The position numbers and the translations under genes are program-made. Below are positions 1 through 7,457 of a DNA stretch of 64,000 bases, piece after piece (within the stretch, counting starts at the first letter, position 1; each line of letters opens with the position of its first letter). The notes under the pieces are model-generated. The model was not told where the DNA came from and searched no databases. It saw nothing but the letters and a program-made list of their open reading frames with translations. The stretch is from positions 248,001 to 312,000 of the forward strand of contig CAVOPB010000002.1 in the NCBI GenBank assembly GCA_963697805.1, written 5' to 3'. Origin of the DNA: VRUE01 sp963697805. GTDB lineage: Bacteria > Actinomycetota > Thermoleophilia > Solirubrobacterales > 70-9.

Positions 1-1119
1 GAGGCGGTGCGGGCCCTTTGCGTCGACTTCCCCGGCCCCTACTGGCGCGAGCTCGAGCCCGACAGTTACCCGACCCAGTTCGTGCAGGCGCTCACCGACA
101 ACGGCTGGCTCGCCGCCCTGATCCCCGAGGAGTACGGCGGCTCGGGCCTCGGGATCGGACCGGCGAGCGCGATCCTCGAGGAGATCTGCGCCACCGGCTG
201 CAACGCTGGCGCCTGCCACGCCCAGATGTACACGATGGGCACGCTCTTGCGTCACGGCTCCGACCGGCAGAAGGGTGAGTTCCTGCCGAAGATCGCCGCC
301 GGTGAGCTGCGCCTGCAGGCCTTCGGCGTCACCGAGCCCGACGCCGGCTCGGACACCACCAAGATCCAAACCTTCGCCCGCCGGACCGAGGACGGCTACG
401 TGGTCGACGGCCACAAGATCTGGACTTCGCGGGCCGAACACTCCGACCTGATGGTCCTGCTGGCGCGCACCACCCCTGCGGCCGAGGTCGAGAAGAAGGG
501 CGAGGGACTCTCGGTCTTCTTGGTCGACATGCGCGATCGCGGCTCGCATCTGACGATCAAGCCGATCAAGACGATGATGAATCACGCGACAACGGAGATC
601 TTCATCGACGGGCTCGAGCTCCCCACCGACGCCCTGATCGGCGAGGAGGGAAAGGGATTCCGCTACATCCTCGACGGGATGAACGCGGAGCGGATCCTGA
701 TCGCCGCCGAGTGCATCGGCGACGGCCGTTTCTTCGTCGAGCGCGGCACCGCCTACGCGGGCGAGCGTGTTGTCTTCGGCAAACCGATCGGCGCCAACCA
801 GGGCGTGCAGTTCCCGCTCGCCCGCGCCCACATGGCGATCGAGGCCGCCAACCTGATGCGCTGGAAGGCCGCCTGGCTCTACGAAAACGGTGGACGCCCC
901 GGCGCCGAGGCCAACATGGCCAAGTTCCTCGCCTCCGAGGCCTCCTGGCAGGCGGCGAACGCCGCCCTCGATGCCCTCGGCGGCTTTGGTTTCGCTGAGG
1001 AGTACGACATCGAGCGCAAGTTCCGCGAGACCCGGCTCTACCAGACGGCACCGGTCAGCAACAACCTGATTCAGGCCTTTGTTGGCCAACACGTGCTGGG
1101 GCTGCCGAGGTCCTACTGA
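1..1119 (+). CDS. Acyl-CoA dehydrogenase, 5' end outside the window
   Basis: FAD-dependent acyl-CoA dehydrogenase, which oxidises acyl-CoA to the 2-enoyl form in fatty-acid or related acid breakdown. The frame is open to base 1; a GTG at 7 is the first possible start, but the family normally has about 15 more residues before this point, so the gene is cut by the window edge. Visible family features are the N-terminal helical domain with LIPEEYGGSGLG, the middle beta domain with FGVTEPDAGSDTT and GHKIWTS, and the C-terminal helical domain with GKPIGANQGVQFPLA and a terminal ALGGFGFAEEYDIER segment. The stop (TGA 1117-1119) overlaps the ATG of a GntR-type regulator by one base, which suggests cotranscription with a lipid-metabolism regulator. 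The exact substrate cannot be told. Confidence 0.93.
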   Translation, partial: EAVRALCVDFPGPYWRELEPDSYPTQFVQALTDNGWLAALIPEEYGGSGLGIGPASAILEEICATGCNAGACHAQMYTMGTLLRHGSDRQKGEFLPKIAAGELRLQAFGVTEPDAGSDTTKIQTFARRTEDGYVVDGHKIWTSRAEHSDLMVLLARTTPAAEVEKKGEGLSVFLVDMRDRGSHLTIKPIKTMMNHATTEIFIDGLELPTDALIGEEGKGFRYILDGMNAERILIAAECIGDGRFFVERGTAYAGERVVFGKPIGANQGVQFPLARAHMAIEAANLMRWKAAWLYENGGRPGAEANMAKFLASEASWQAANAALDALGGFGFAEEYDIERKFRETRLYQTAPVSNNLIQAFVGQHVLGLPRSY

Positions 1120-1642
1120 TGGCCGCCCCCGCGACACCCGAGCAGCTCGGTGTGCGCCCCGTTCGTCGCGCCTTCGAGCAGGTCGCGGACCAACTCTGCG
1201 AGCTGATCGTCGACGGCACCCTGCGGGTCGGACAGCGCCTGCCGACCGAGGCCGAGCTGTCGGTCCAGTTCGAGTCAGCCGGGCGACGGTTCGAGAAGCG
1301 CTGCGACTGCTCTCGGCCGAGGATCTGGCCCTCGGCAGGTGTTACCGCACCGCCGGGGGCCGCCGCCAGCTCTGGGACTGGAAGGGATCAGCGCAGGTTG
1401 AGCTGATGAGCCCGCGCGGGATGACTGCCTACGGGCAGATATGCGGAGCGACCCTGGCGCGTGCTCACGCCCGCTCTGGTGACCGGGTTGCGATCAGCTC
1501 GTACCTGGGTCGCAAGCAGAGCTTCGACGACGCGATCGCCGATTTCGCCGAGACCTACGCCGACCAGAACGACAGTGACTTTGAAGCGCTGATGGACGCG
1601 GTCCGCGAGGGTCGGATCGAGACCGAGCGCGAGGCCGAGTAG
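1119..1642 (+). pseudogene. Chimeric remnant: GntR-family HTH (frameshifted) joined to DUF2252 C-terminus
   Basis: The ATG at 1119 opens a GntR/FadR-type winged-helix domain (residues FEQVADQLCELIVDGTLRVG, then LPTEAELSVQFE). After about 50 codons the frame breaks: the recognition helix VSRATVREALRLL continues one frame over from 1274. Restoring one G near 1271 would give the family's usual FGVSRATVREALRLL. Beyond about 1330 the sequence is no longer GntR. In the same second frame it reads RQLWDWKGSAQVELMSP and TLARAHARSGDRVAISSYLG to a stop at 1642, which matches the C-terminal end of DUF2252 proteins as I remember them. The locus therefore looks like a truncated GntR gene fused to the tail of an unrelated gene. 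No FCD/ligand domain remains. It is unlikely to make a working regulator, although the reading frame 1079-1642 is open. Confidence 0.7.
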
Positions 1643-1669
1643 CGAGCCAAAGTCTCTGCCTGACCCCGA
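1613..1669. repeat. 57-bp repeat, inverted copy at 14310-14366
   Basis: This segment covers the last codons of the DUF2252-like frame, its stop and 27 bases beyond. Its reverse complement is found at 14310-14366 with one mismatch. Similarity stops abruptly on both sides. The distant copy lies next to another DUF2252 fragment, so the two loci share history through rearrangement. Confidence 0.85.
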
Positions 1670-1854
1670 TTGGTCAATCTGACGGCCCAAAGCGAGATGT
1701 CCGGTTTCCAGGGAGGTTGACCGCCCTCGACGACCCCGGCCCCGCCTGAGCACTTCCAGTCCACGGCAGACCAAGCGATGCCTCTCCGGAGATCCCGGGT
1801 GAGCGCGAAAGTTCATCCGGGGGTTGACCCCGTCGGTGAGGGAAAATCTCCTCT

Positions 1855-2241
1855 ATGGACAACAAGGAAAAGCACGAGCGAAACCTGAGGATCCTGCGCC
1901 TTAGTCGCTCGGGATACTCCGCCCGGCAGATCGCCGAGGCCGTCGGGCTGACGCAACGTCAAGTGCAGCGCATCACGGTCGAGATGCGCCGCCAGCATCG
2001 TGAGCGGCTGGAGCAGCTCCCTCTCGAAGAGGAGCCCAGCGGATTCGGCCGATCCCGCGCTCTGGAAGCTCTTGCGAGTCTGCGGCAGTCAATGGACAAC
2101 ATGGTCGACATCCTGAACGCGAATGAACCCGACCTCGTCTGGGCTTTGGGCGAAGCAATGTCCAAGAGGACCTTCGACAATCGTTATGCGGAGATCGAGG
2201 CAGCGCTCATGTTGTTGCCGGAGACCCCTGATCCGGAATGA
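1855..2241 (+). CDS. Small helix-turn-helix DNA-binding protein
   Basis: 128-residue protein. Residues about 10-45 (RILRLSRSGYSARQIAEAVG, then LTQRQVQRITVEMRR) form a homeodomain-like or sigma-region-4-like HTH of the kind found in resolvases, transposase N-termini and small regulators. The remainder is a charged helical tail (MDNMVDILNANEP, then RTFDNRYAEIEAALMLLP) with no catalytic motif that I recognise. No clear Shine-Dalgarno precedes the ATG (only GAAAATCTCCTCT), so translation may be weak or leaderless. It stands alone between the GntR/DUF2252 remnant and a perfect 14-bp inverted repeat, and just outside the tRNA-flanked segment. It could be a leftover regulator or an accessory protein of a mobile element. 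Confidence 0.65.
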   Translation: MDNKEKHERNLRILRLSRSGYSARQIAEAVGLTQRQVQRITVEMRRQHRERLEQLPLEEEPSGFGRSRALEALASLRQSMDNMVDILNANEPDLVWALGEAMSKRTFDNRYAEIEAALMLLPETPDPE

Positions 2242-2257
2242 GTGGTTGACCCCCCTC

Positions 2258-2293
2258 CCCCTACGACATTTACGACACGAAATGTCGTAGGGG
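2258..2293. terminator. Perfect 14-bp inverted repeat downstream of the HTH gene
   Basis: The arms CCCCTACGACATTT (2258-2271) and AAATGTCGTAGGGG (2280-2293) are fully complementary around an 8-base loop. The repeat begins 17 bases after the HTH stop codon. No T-run follows, so it may be a terminator without a U-tract, or an operator for the neighbouring HTH protein. Confidence 0.6.
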
Positions 2294-2413
2294 CATGCGT
2301 TGGATGCGACAAAAGAGGCCCCGGGCTGAGGCTCCGCTGCCAGCCGAATGATCATCGCCGAATTGCGCGTCCGTCGCATCTTTGTCTCAAGAATCGCGCT
2401 GGCCCCGTCCTGA

Positions 2414-2473
2414 TGCGGCTGGCCGTCGGTCTTTCAAGCCGAAGGTCGCGAGTTCGATTCTCGTCGGGCGCAT
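2414..2473 (+). repeat. tRNA-Glu-like 3' fragment, left direct repeat (att-like)
   Basis: The sequence holds a foldable anticodon arm (TCGGT-CTTTCAA-GCCGA, anticodon TTC), a 5-base variable region, a T arm (GCGAG-TTCGATT-CTCGT) and the 3' acceptor strand CGGGCGC plus A. No matching 5' acceptor (GCGCCCG) or D arm lies upstream, so this is a tRNA 3' fragment rather than a working gene. A 57/60 identical direct copy is at 14579-14638. tRNA 3' ends are classical integrase targets, so the pair looks like the two ends of an old integration event. Confidence 0.7.
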
Positions 2474-2605
2474 TCCGTGGGGTTCGGTGGAGTGCCGAGC
2501 TTTGCGCTTTGTGGAGCGGAATCCTCGGCCACCGGCGTGAACCGCGTTCCGGCAGGCGCGAGCCAGTTCCGCGCGGTTCCGGCGGATTGGTGTCTCATTC
2601 CTGTC

Positions 2606-2962
2606 TCATTTCGCCCACTGGAGCAGGCTCGATTTGCCGACTCGGTCGAGGCTGGGAGTACCGGCGGCCCCGAATCGAATGAGCGGAGCGGGGTGCGAAC
2701 TAGAGCGTAATTCACCTTCGCCGATTTCGGAGTCGCTCAGCCGGTACCCAGCAGCTTTGCCTTCCTTCACCTGCTCGAACTCCTCGTCTGACAGCATGCT
2801 CTGATGGTGAAGGTCGCCTGGCTGCTTGAGCTGGTCGATTGCCTCGGGGGTCAGGCCGCGCAAAGCGAATTGGCAGGTTGGCGAAGCACTGCCAGCTGGC
2901 TTGGATGATCTACCGTGCGCGGTCCCCCTCGGCCTCGTGACTTCGGTGTGGGAACTCTCCAT
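2606..2962 (-). CDS. SHOCT-like short C-terminal domain protein, possibly degenerate
   Basis: The minus-strand frame contains one recognisable stretch, GLTPEAIDQLKQPGDLHHQS followed by MLSDEEFEQVKEGKAAG. This fits the SHOCT domain, a two-helix motif usually at the very C-terminus of bacterial proteins. Here about 45 unrelated residues follow it, and the preceding 36 residues are low-complexity. No Shine-Dalgarno precedes the ATG. The real gene may be shorter or decayed at its 3' end. It lies between the tRNA-like fragment and the GAP-family gene. No function can be assigned. Confidence 0.35.
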   Translation of the reverse strand: MESSHTEVTRPRGTAHGRSSKPAGSASPTCQFALRGLTPEAIDQLKQPGDLHHQSMLSDEEFEQVKEGKAAGYRLSDSEIGEGELRSSSHPAPLIRFGAAGTPSLDRVGKSSLLQWAK

Positions 2963-3067
2963 CGCCGGGGTATTGCCTGGCGGCGTGACCCTCGAACCAA
3001 CCGGCGGAGCGGGGGCGAGAGGGGTGGCGCTGAGGCTGTTTCAGCGGTTCCGCGGAACGCCCGATGA

Positions 3068-3415
3068 CTACGTCAGCGGCGGAAGGCCCTTGGCGATGAG
3101 GTCGACGCCGAAGATGAGGAACACCGCCGCCGTGACCGCGTCGTTGTGCAATGCCAGCCATTCCTTCATCTCGCTGAGCCGGGCCTCGGCGTCGTCGCCG
3201 CCCACGAGGTAGTAGATGACAGGCCCGGCGATGGTGAAGCTACCCACGATCACGAAGACGAGCAGGGAGACGAGCGAGTCGCTCGTTGAAAGCCCGAGTG
3301 TTGCGAGCCCCGCCCCGGCGGCGACGGAAAGCATGAGGTTCTTCGGATTGACCCCCGCTACGAGCAGGGCGAGGCCAAGCGCGTACACGATGACCTCGCT
3401 GATCCCTTGGCCCAT
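3068..3415 (-). CDS. GAP-family membrane protein, C-terminal half only
   Basis: 115 residues with three likely membrane segments. The sequence GVNPKNLMLSVAAGA, then VFVIVGSFTIAGPVIYYLVG and a C-terminal FLIFGVDLIAKGL, fits the second half of the GAP (Sap, sulfolipid-addressing-like) integral membrane family of actinobacteria, which is usually about 210-230 residues. The N-terminal membrane segments are absent and the frame upstream of the ATG does not supply them, so the gene looks 5'-truncated or is a short variant. It is followed on the same strand by nothing recognisable and preceded by the LuxR-type regulator. Function in this family is lipid export or transport by inference only. Confidence 0.55.
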   Translation of the reverse strand: MGQGISEVIVYALGLALLVAGVNPKNLMLSVAAGAGLATLGLSTSDSLVSLLVFVIVGSFTIAGPVIYYLVGGDDAEARLSEMKEWLALHNDAVTAAVFLIFGVDLIAKGLPPLT

Positions 3416-3561
3416 GGGAGCGATCCTCGCAGGCTCAACCGCGGGCGTCGAGCGTCCCCAGGTGCCGTGCCGCCGGCATCGAAGCCACCCTGATCATCGT
3501 CGCCGGAACGAGCGACCAATTCACCACTACGGCCGCTCGGGTCGCTGGCGCGGTTTGACTT

Positions 3562-5808
3562 TCAGGACGCCCCTTTCTCTGAGCGGATCAACCCGATCGC
3601 GCGCGCGCGATCGACTGCCTCGCGACGGGATGAGACGCCGAGCTTGCGATAGACAGCCTGCGCCTGCGTCTTCACTGTGTTGGGGGAGACATGCGCCCGG
3701 GCGGCGATTTCGGGAAGCGAGTGATGTGACTGCAGCGTGAGCAGGATTCGCAGCTCGGCCGGCGTCAGCTCATCCACCCCTGCGTCCGAGATCACCTTCC
3801 TCTCTTCCTCGGCTTGGCGAAGCCAATCGGCGAGCAGCGTTGCCTCGGGTATGGCCCGGATCAGCCGGCGCGCTTCGCCGAGTAGATCCTGCGCCTGCCC
3901 GACCTCCCCAAGGCGCGCGGCGGCGCGGGCAAGCACGATCCGGGTCTCGGCCTCATACCAGGACGCGAACCCGTCGAGTCGATCCGTCAAAGCGATCCCG
4001 ACATGGAGGTCCGCCGCAGCCTCCACCGTCATCCCCCGATGAGATCGGACGAAGGCCGAAACGGCAAAGACGAGCGCGGCGCTGGTGTAGTCGTCGAGGC
4101 CGGAGCGCTCCACCTGGGCCCTGGCCTGGGAGGCGAGCATTTCCGCGACCACCCAATCGGGCTCCTCGACGGCGAGGAGAGCGAGCTGGCTCAGGCAGAC
4201 CACCTGCACCATGGGCGCGCCCACAGCACCCCTCCGCGCGCCATCGCTCAGGATGTCGCGCGCCTCCGGCGCGTCTCCTCGCAGAAGCAGGCTGGTTCCA
4301 TCCATCAGACGACACATCGAGTGCCATGGGTTCTCGTCCGGGATCGCCTTTGCCGCAGCCACCGCAAGTTCGCTCATCTCGACCAGGCCACCGCGAGCGA
4401 GGCATGCATCGCACAGCGCCAACCCGGCTGTCAGAGTCCCGTCGCGGTTGGGCGGGTCCATCCCTTTGAGCAAACCGCGCGTAATGGCCGCCCAGTGTTC
4501 CGCCTCCCCTCCTTTCCCGCGCGCCAGGTGTCCCTGGGCCGCGGTCAGGCTGAGCGTCGGGTAGGCGACGAGCCGCTCTTGGCCGAGCCGCTCCAGCCAG
4601 CGCTCTACGGTGGCTACACGCCCACGCGCGTTGTACTCGGGGACGCCCGCCCAGAGAAGCTCTCCCGCTCGCTCGTATGCCCCACCCGCAATTGCATGCT
4701 CTATCGCTCGATCCGAGTCCCCATGCTCGGTCCACCAGCTCGATGCCCGCAGGTGCAGCTCGGGCTCCTGCTCGGGTTCGGTCCTCCGCAACTCGGCTCG
4801 CAGCATGTCGCGGAGAAGGGTGTGCAGCCTGAACCACTCGTCCGTACGGTCGAGTGGGAGCAGGAGCATGTTCCCGTGCACAAGGTCGATCAGGGCCGAT
4901 GCCGAGCCGGTGCGCTCGAGCACGGCGTCACAGAGCTCGCCGTTGAAGCGATCGAGGATCGAGATCCGCCGAAGGAGCTCGATCCGGCGTCTGGAAATCG
5001 GCACCAGAAACTCATCCCTGATGTATTCGGCGACGATTCGGTCATCGCCCGCGAAGCGCGTGATCGCACTACTGATGTCCGCCTCCTCGAGTATCGCGAT
5101 CCCCGCCAGGTAGAGAGCAGCTGGCCAGCCCTCGGTTCGTTCGACAAGTGTCTCGAGCTCGTACCGGCTAAGTTCGAAGCCGATCCCTGCCAGCAATGCC
5201 GCACACTCAGGCTTCGTCATCTTCATCTCATCGCGGCCTATCTCGCGGAGCAGCCGATTTGCCCGGAAGCGCCCCAGGGGGAGGGAAGGCTCCTCCCTGG
5301 TCGCGATCGCGATCTGGCTGCCGCCCCGCACGTGTTCCACCAGGGAGCCGAGCAGGAGCAGGGACTGCGGAGACTCGATGTGCTCCAACTCGTCGAACAC
5401 AAGAACGGTCGCGGTCTGCCGATGCTCGATCGCCTCTCCAAGCCTCGGCACCCGGGCTCCCTCGAGATTGGGCTCAGGCGCGGTCAGGGCGGAGCCGACC
5501 TCGGCCGGAAGCGGCTCGATCCGATCGAGCTCATCGACCACCGTCTGTGCCAACAGCGCCGGGTCATTGTGGGAGTCGTCGAGCGTTATCGAGGCGAATG
5601 GCCGCAGATCGCGCGCCGCCCACTGCGCGAGCAGGACCGACTTCCCATAGCCGGTCGGAGCATTCAGCAGGACGAGTGAAGCATCGCTCTGCTCAAGCTT
5701 GTCCAACAGCCGCGGCCGCTCGACCATGCTTCGGAGCGGCGACCGACCCAGGTCGACACCGGCGATCAGGCCTGTCGTTGGCGAGTTCTTTTCCTGGGCG
5801 GGCAACAC
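3562..5808 (-). CDS. MalT-like large LuxR-family transcriptional regulator (LAL type)
   Basis: 748 residues. An N-terminal AAA/NACHT-like ATPase region holds a Walker A motif (APTGYGKS, Lys about residue 56) and a hydrophobic TVLVFDELEHIESP Walker B region. A long helical TPR-like middle follows, then a C-terminal LuxR-type HTH (ELTPAELRILLTL, then SLPEIAARAHVSPNTVKTQA and VYRKLGVSSRREAV). This is the STAND/LAL design in which ligand and ATP binding switch on DNA binding. I chose the GTG at 5808 because AAAGGA lies about 5 bases upstream and it fits the domain start; an in-frame extension to 5919 is possible but would overlap the upstream SHOCT gene. It is monocistronic or follows the SHOCT gene at 5861. 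The target genes and ligand are unknown. Confidence 0.9.
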   Translation of the reverse strand: MLPAQEKNSPTTGLIAGVDLGRSPLRSMVERPRLLDKLEQSDASLVLLNAPTGYGKSVLLAQWAARDLRPFASITLDDSHNDPALLAQTVVDELDRIEPLPAEVGSALTAPEPNLEGARVPRLGEAIEHRQTATVLVFDELEHIESPQSLLLLGSLVEHVRGGSQIAIATREEPSLPLGRFRANRLLREIGRDEMKMTKPECAALLAGIGFELSRYELETLVERTEGWPAALYLAGIAILEEADISSAITRFAGDDRIVAEYIRDEFLVPISRRRIELLRRISILDRFNGELCDAVLERTGSASALIDLVHGNMLLLPLDRTDEWFRLHTLLRDMLRAELRRTEPEQEPELHLRASSWWTEHGDSDRAIEHAIAGGAYERAGELLWAGVPEYNARGRVATVERWLERLGQERLVAYPTLSLTAAQGHLARGKGGEAEHWAAITRGLLKGMDPPNRDGTLTAGLALCDACLARGGLVEMSELAVAAAKAIPDENPWHSMCRLMDGTSLLLRGDAPEARDILSDGARRGAVGAPMVQVVCLSQLALLAVEEPDWVVAEMLASQARAQVERSGLDDYTSAALVFAVSAFVRSHRGMTVEAAADLHVGIALTDRLDGFASWYEAETRIVLARAAARLGEVGQAQDLLGEARRLIRAIPEATLLADWLRQAEEERKVISDAGVDELTPAELRILLTLQSHHSLPEIAARAHVSPNTVKTQAQAVYRKLGVSSRREAVDRARAIGLIRSEKGAS

Positions 5809-5860
5809 CGATCCTTTTCTACTCCGCCCCCACGCACGACAAAGCCTATCTCGTCGCGGA

Positions 5861-6073
5861 TTATGCCCGACGCAGGATCTTCTCCTTCTCCGCCTCGTAC
5901 TGCTCCTCGGTGAGGACACCGGAATCCAGCAATTCCTTGAGCTTGATCAGGGCTTCGACCCGCTCTTCCTCTTCTGAGCCCTGTCTTCCGTCCTGGCCAC
6001 GGCCTCGACGCTCACGCGGTCCATTTCTCCCGATCAGCGGCATGTGACCACATGGGATCGCAAACAACGACAA
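5861..6073 (-). CDS. SHOCT domain small protein
   Basis: About 60-70 residues. A basic, Gly/Arg-rich N-terminus is followed by EEERVEALIKLKELLDSGVL then TEEQYEAEKEKILRR, a good SHOCT domain ending at the C-terminus as is typical. The start is uncertain: TTG at 6073 or ATG at 6043, neither with a strong ribosome-binding site. It is transcribed toward the MalT-like regulator with a 52-base gap. SHOCT domains often cap membrane or nucleic-acid-linked proteins, but no function is established. Two other SHOCT-type frames lie within 6 kb. Confidence 0.7.
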   Translation of the reverse strand: MSLFAIPCGHMPLIGRNGPRERRGRGQDGRQGSEEEERVEALIKLKELLDSGVLTEEQYEAEKEKILRRA

Positions 6074-6083
6074 ATGTCATCCT

Positions 6084-6102
6084 GCAATCCGGGTGAAATT
6101 GC
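6084..6102. promoter_or_regulatory. GCAATCCGGGT motif upstream of the DUF7144 gene
   Basis: The 19-base sequence GCAATCCGGGTGAAATTGC has GCAAT/ATTGC half-sites 9 bases apart. Nearly the same 19-mer (GCAATCCGGGTCGTAGTGC) occurs at 11165-11183, upstream of the sulfatase gene. This could be a shared operator or promoter element, but two copies are weak evidence. Confidence 0.25.
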
Positions 6103-6268
6103 CCAGCCGGTGGTCTCTCACGCACGCCGGCACGGGGCCATTCTGGAATCACCCGAAGAGGGCGATGCCGCGTTCGTCCCCCAGCCATACCGTTCGAACC
6201 GTCACTGCAAGCCCATTACGGGCGGATCGGCCGCCGCATGGTGGTTGACCACGAAAGGAGAAACAACC

Positions 6269-6694
6269 ATGAGAGGCCTAGGCCGCGCTGTGTTCGTTGC
6301 GATCCTGCTCTTGATCGCAGGCACCCTCAACATCATCTATGGAATCGGGGCGATCGCCGATGCCAACTTCTGGGTCGGCGAAAATCATTTCGTTCTCGGG
6401 AACCTGCACACCTGGGGATGGGTCACCCTGATCATCGGCGTCATTCAGCTCTTCGCCGGGTTCTCGCTCTTCACCGGCGGAACCTACGGGCGGGTGATCG
6501 GGATCATCGCCGCCAGCCTCGGCGCCCTGGTCGCGCTGCTCGCGGTCGGTGGCGCCTACCCGTTCTGGGCGCTGGGCGTCTTCGCGATCTGCCTGTGGTG
6601 CATCCACGGCCTGGTCGTGTACGGCGAGCCGCTCGAGGAAGAAAGTCAGCTGCCCGGCAGCCGGGACCCCGGCGCCGGCGCGCCCCGCGGCTGA
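6269..6694 (+). CDS. DUF7144 family integral membrane protein
   Basis: 141 residues with four predicted membrane helices: AVFVAILLLIAGTLNIIYGI, then WGWVTLIIGVIQLFAGFSLF, IIGIIAAS-type and FWALGVFAICLWCIHGLVVY segments. The spacing and motifs (NFWV, LHTWGWVTL, PFWALGVFAICLWCIHGLV) match the DUF7144 family of small actinobacterial membrane proteins, often found beside stress or DUF1269-type genes. The ATG at 6269 is preceded by AAAGGAG at 6-7 bases and chosen over longer in-frame starts. A 15-bp hairpin lies shortly after the stop. Function unknown. Confidence 0.85.
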   Translation: MRGLGRAVFVAILLLIAGTLNIIYGIGAIADANFWVGENHFVLGNLHTWGWVTLIIGVIQLFAGFSLFTGGTYGRVIGIIAASLGALVALLAVGGAYPFWALGVFAICLWCIHGLVVYGEPLEEESQLPGSRDPGAGAPRG

Positions 6695-6720
6695 GCCCCA
6701 CCTGCACCGAGCAGTGGGCC

Positions 6721-6753
6721 GGGGCGCTGGCGAGTGGCACTCGCCAGCGCCCC
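6721..6753. terminator. Perfect 15-bp inverted repeat between two membrane-protein genes
   Basis: The arms GGGGCGCTGGCGAGT (6721-6735) and ACTCGCCAGCGCCCC (6739-6753) pair fully around a 3-base loop. The hairpin follows the DUF7144 gene by 26 bases and ends 7 bases before the ATG at 6761. It fits a terminator, or an attenuator-like structure that would sequester the start of the next gene. There is no T-run. Confidence 0.65.
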
Positions 6754-6760
6754 GATTACC

Positions 6761-7435
6761 ATGACAAAGCCGCGTTGGATGGCTCTCTTCTTCGCCCTGG
6801 GCGCGACCTGCTTCCTGGTCGCACCGTTTCCCGGCTACGCAGAGCTTGTCGGTGAGAGTGCCGACGAGCTCACCTTCTTCATCGGCTCGATCCTGTTCAC
6901 CACCGGCGGTGCGCTGCAGAGTTGGCTGGCATGGCCCGAGCGCCGTTTGTCAAGCCCCGGTAGGACGGCCTGGCGGGCCGCGGCGATCCAGTCCGCGGGC
7001 ACCCTGTTCTTCAATGTCACGACCTTTCAGGCAACCCAGACGGCGGCCTCCAACACCGCGTATGACCACTTGGTCTGGCGGCCGGACGCCCTCGGTTCGC
7101 TCTGCTTCCTGATCTCGGGGGTGATCGCCTACAGGACGTCACCGCGCCACGGGGTGAGGCCGCTCCGCGATGCCGCCGGTTGGTGGGAGCCCGCAGTCAA
7201 CTTGCTGGGCTGTGTCTTCTTTGGCATCTCGGCGATCGCCGGGTACGTCGTTCCATCGACCGGCTCGATCCTCGACCTGGCCGCCGCCAACTTCAATACC
7301 TGCCTGGGTGCTGCGTGCTTCCTCATCAATGCGCTCGCCACGCTCGCGACCGGTAGGACGATGAAGGCGCCGCGCCTCCACAGGCTGCGCCTGCTCGAGG
7401 AGGCCGTTGAGCGAGGCGTCGAGGACATCGTCTAG
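6761..7435 (+). CDS. Polytopic membrane protein of unknown function
   Basis: 224 residues from the ATG at 6761, with six likely membrane segments, including WMALFFALGATCFLVAPFPG, FFIGSILFTTGGALQSWLAW, LGSLCFLISGVIAYR and LLGCVFFGISAIAGYV. The FFIGSILFTTGGALQSW type of segment resembles YrhK-like membrane domains, but I do not assign it firmly. No ribosome-binding site can be seen because a 15-bp hairpin occupies the leader; a GTG start at 6734 would lie inside the hairpin. The gene is convergent with the formylglycine-generating enzyme gene, leaving 22 bases between stops. Confidence 0.75.
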   Translation: MTKPRWMALFFALGATCFLVAPFPGYAELVGESADELTFFIGSILFTTGGALQSWLAWPERRLSSPGRTAWRAAAIQSAGTLFFNVTTFQATQTAASNTAYDHLVWRPDALGSLCFLISGVIAYRTSPRHGVRPLRDAAGWWEPAVNLLGCVFFGISAIAGYVVPSTGSILDLAAANFNTCLGAACFLINALATLATGRTMKAPRLHRLRLLEEAVERGVEDIV

Positions 7436-7457
7436 CGCAGGCCCCACGCGCGCCCCT

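Noticed and set aside
1820..2250. Recurrent GGTTGACC strings taken as -35 boxes or an operator
   Set aside because: They occur at several places (1715, 1822, 2244, 6243, 11231) but without a consistent -10 at 16-18 bases or a conserved position relative to starts.
2390..2473. Complete tRNA gene ending at 2472
   Set aside because: The 3' half folds well, but no 5' acceptor strand (GCGCCCG) or D arm at the right spacing can be found, so it is called a fragment.
4003..5679. Plus-strand frame of 558 codons opposite the MalT-like regulator
   Set aside because: No domains; the minus strand has Walker A and LuxR HTH motifs.
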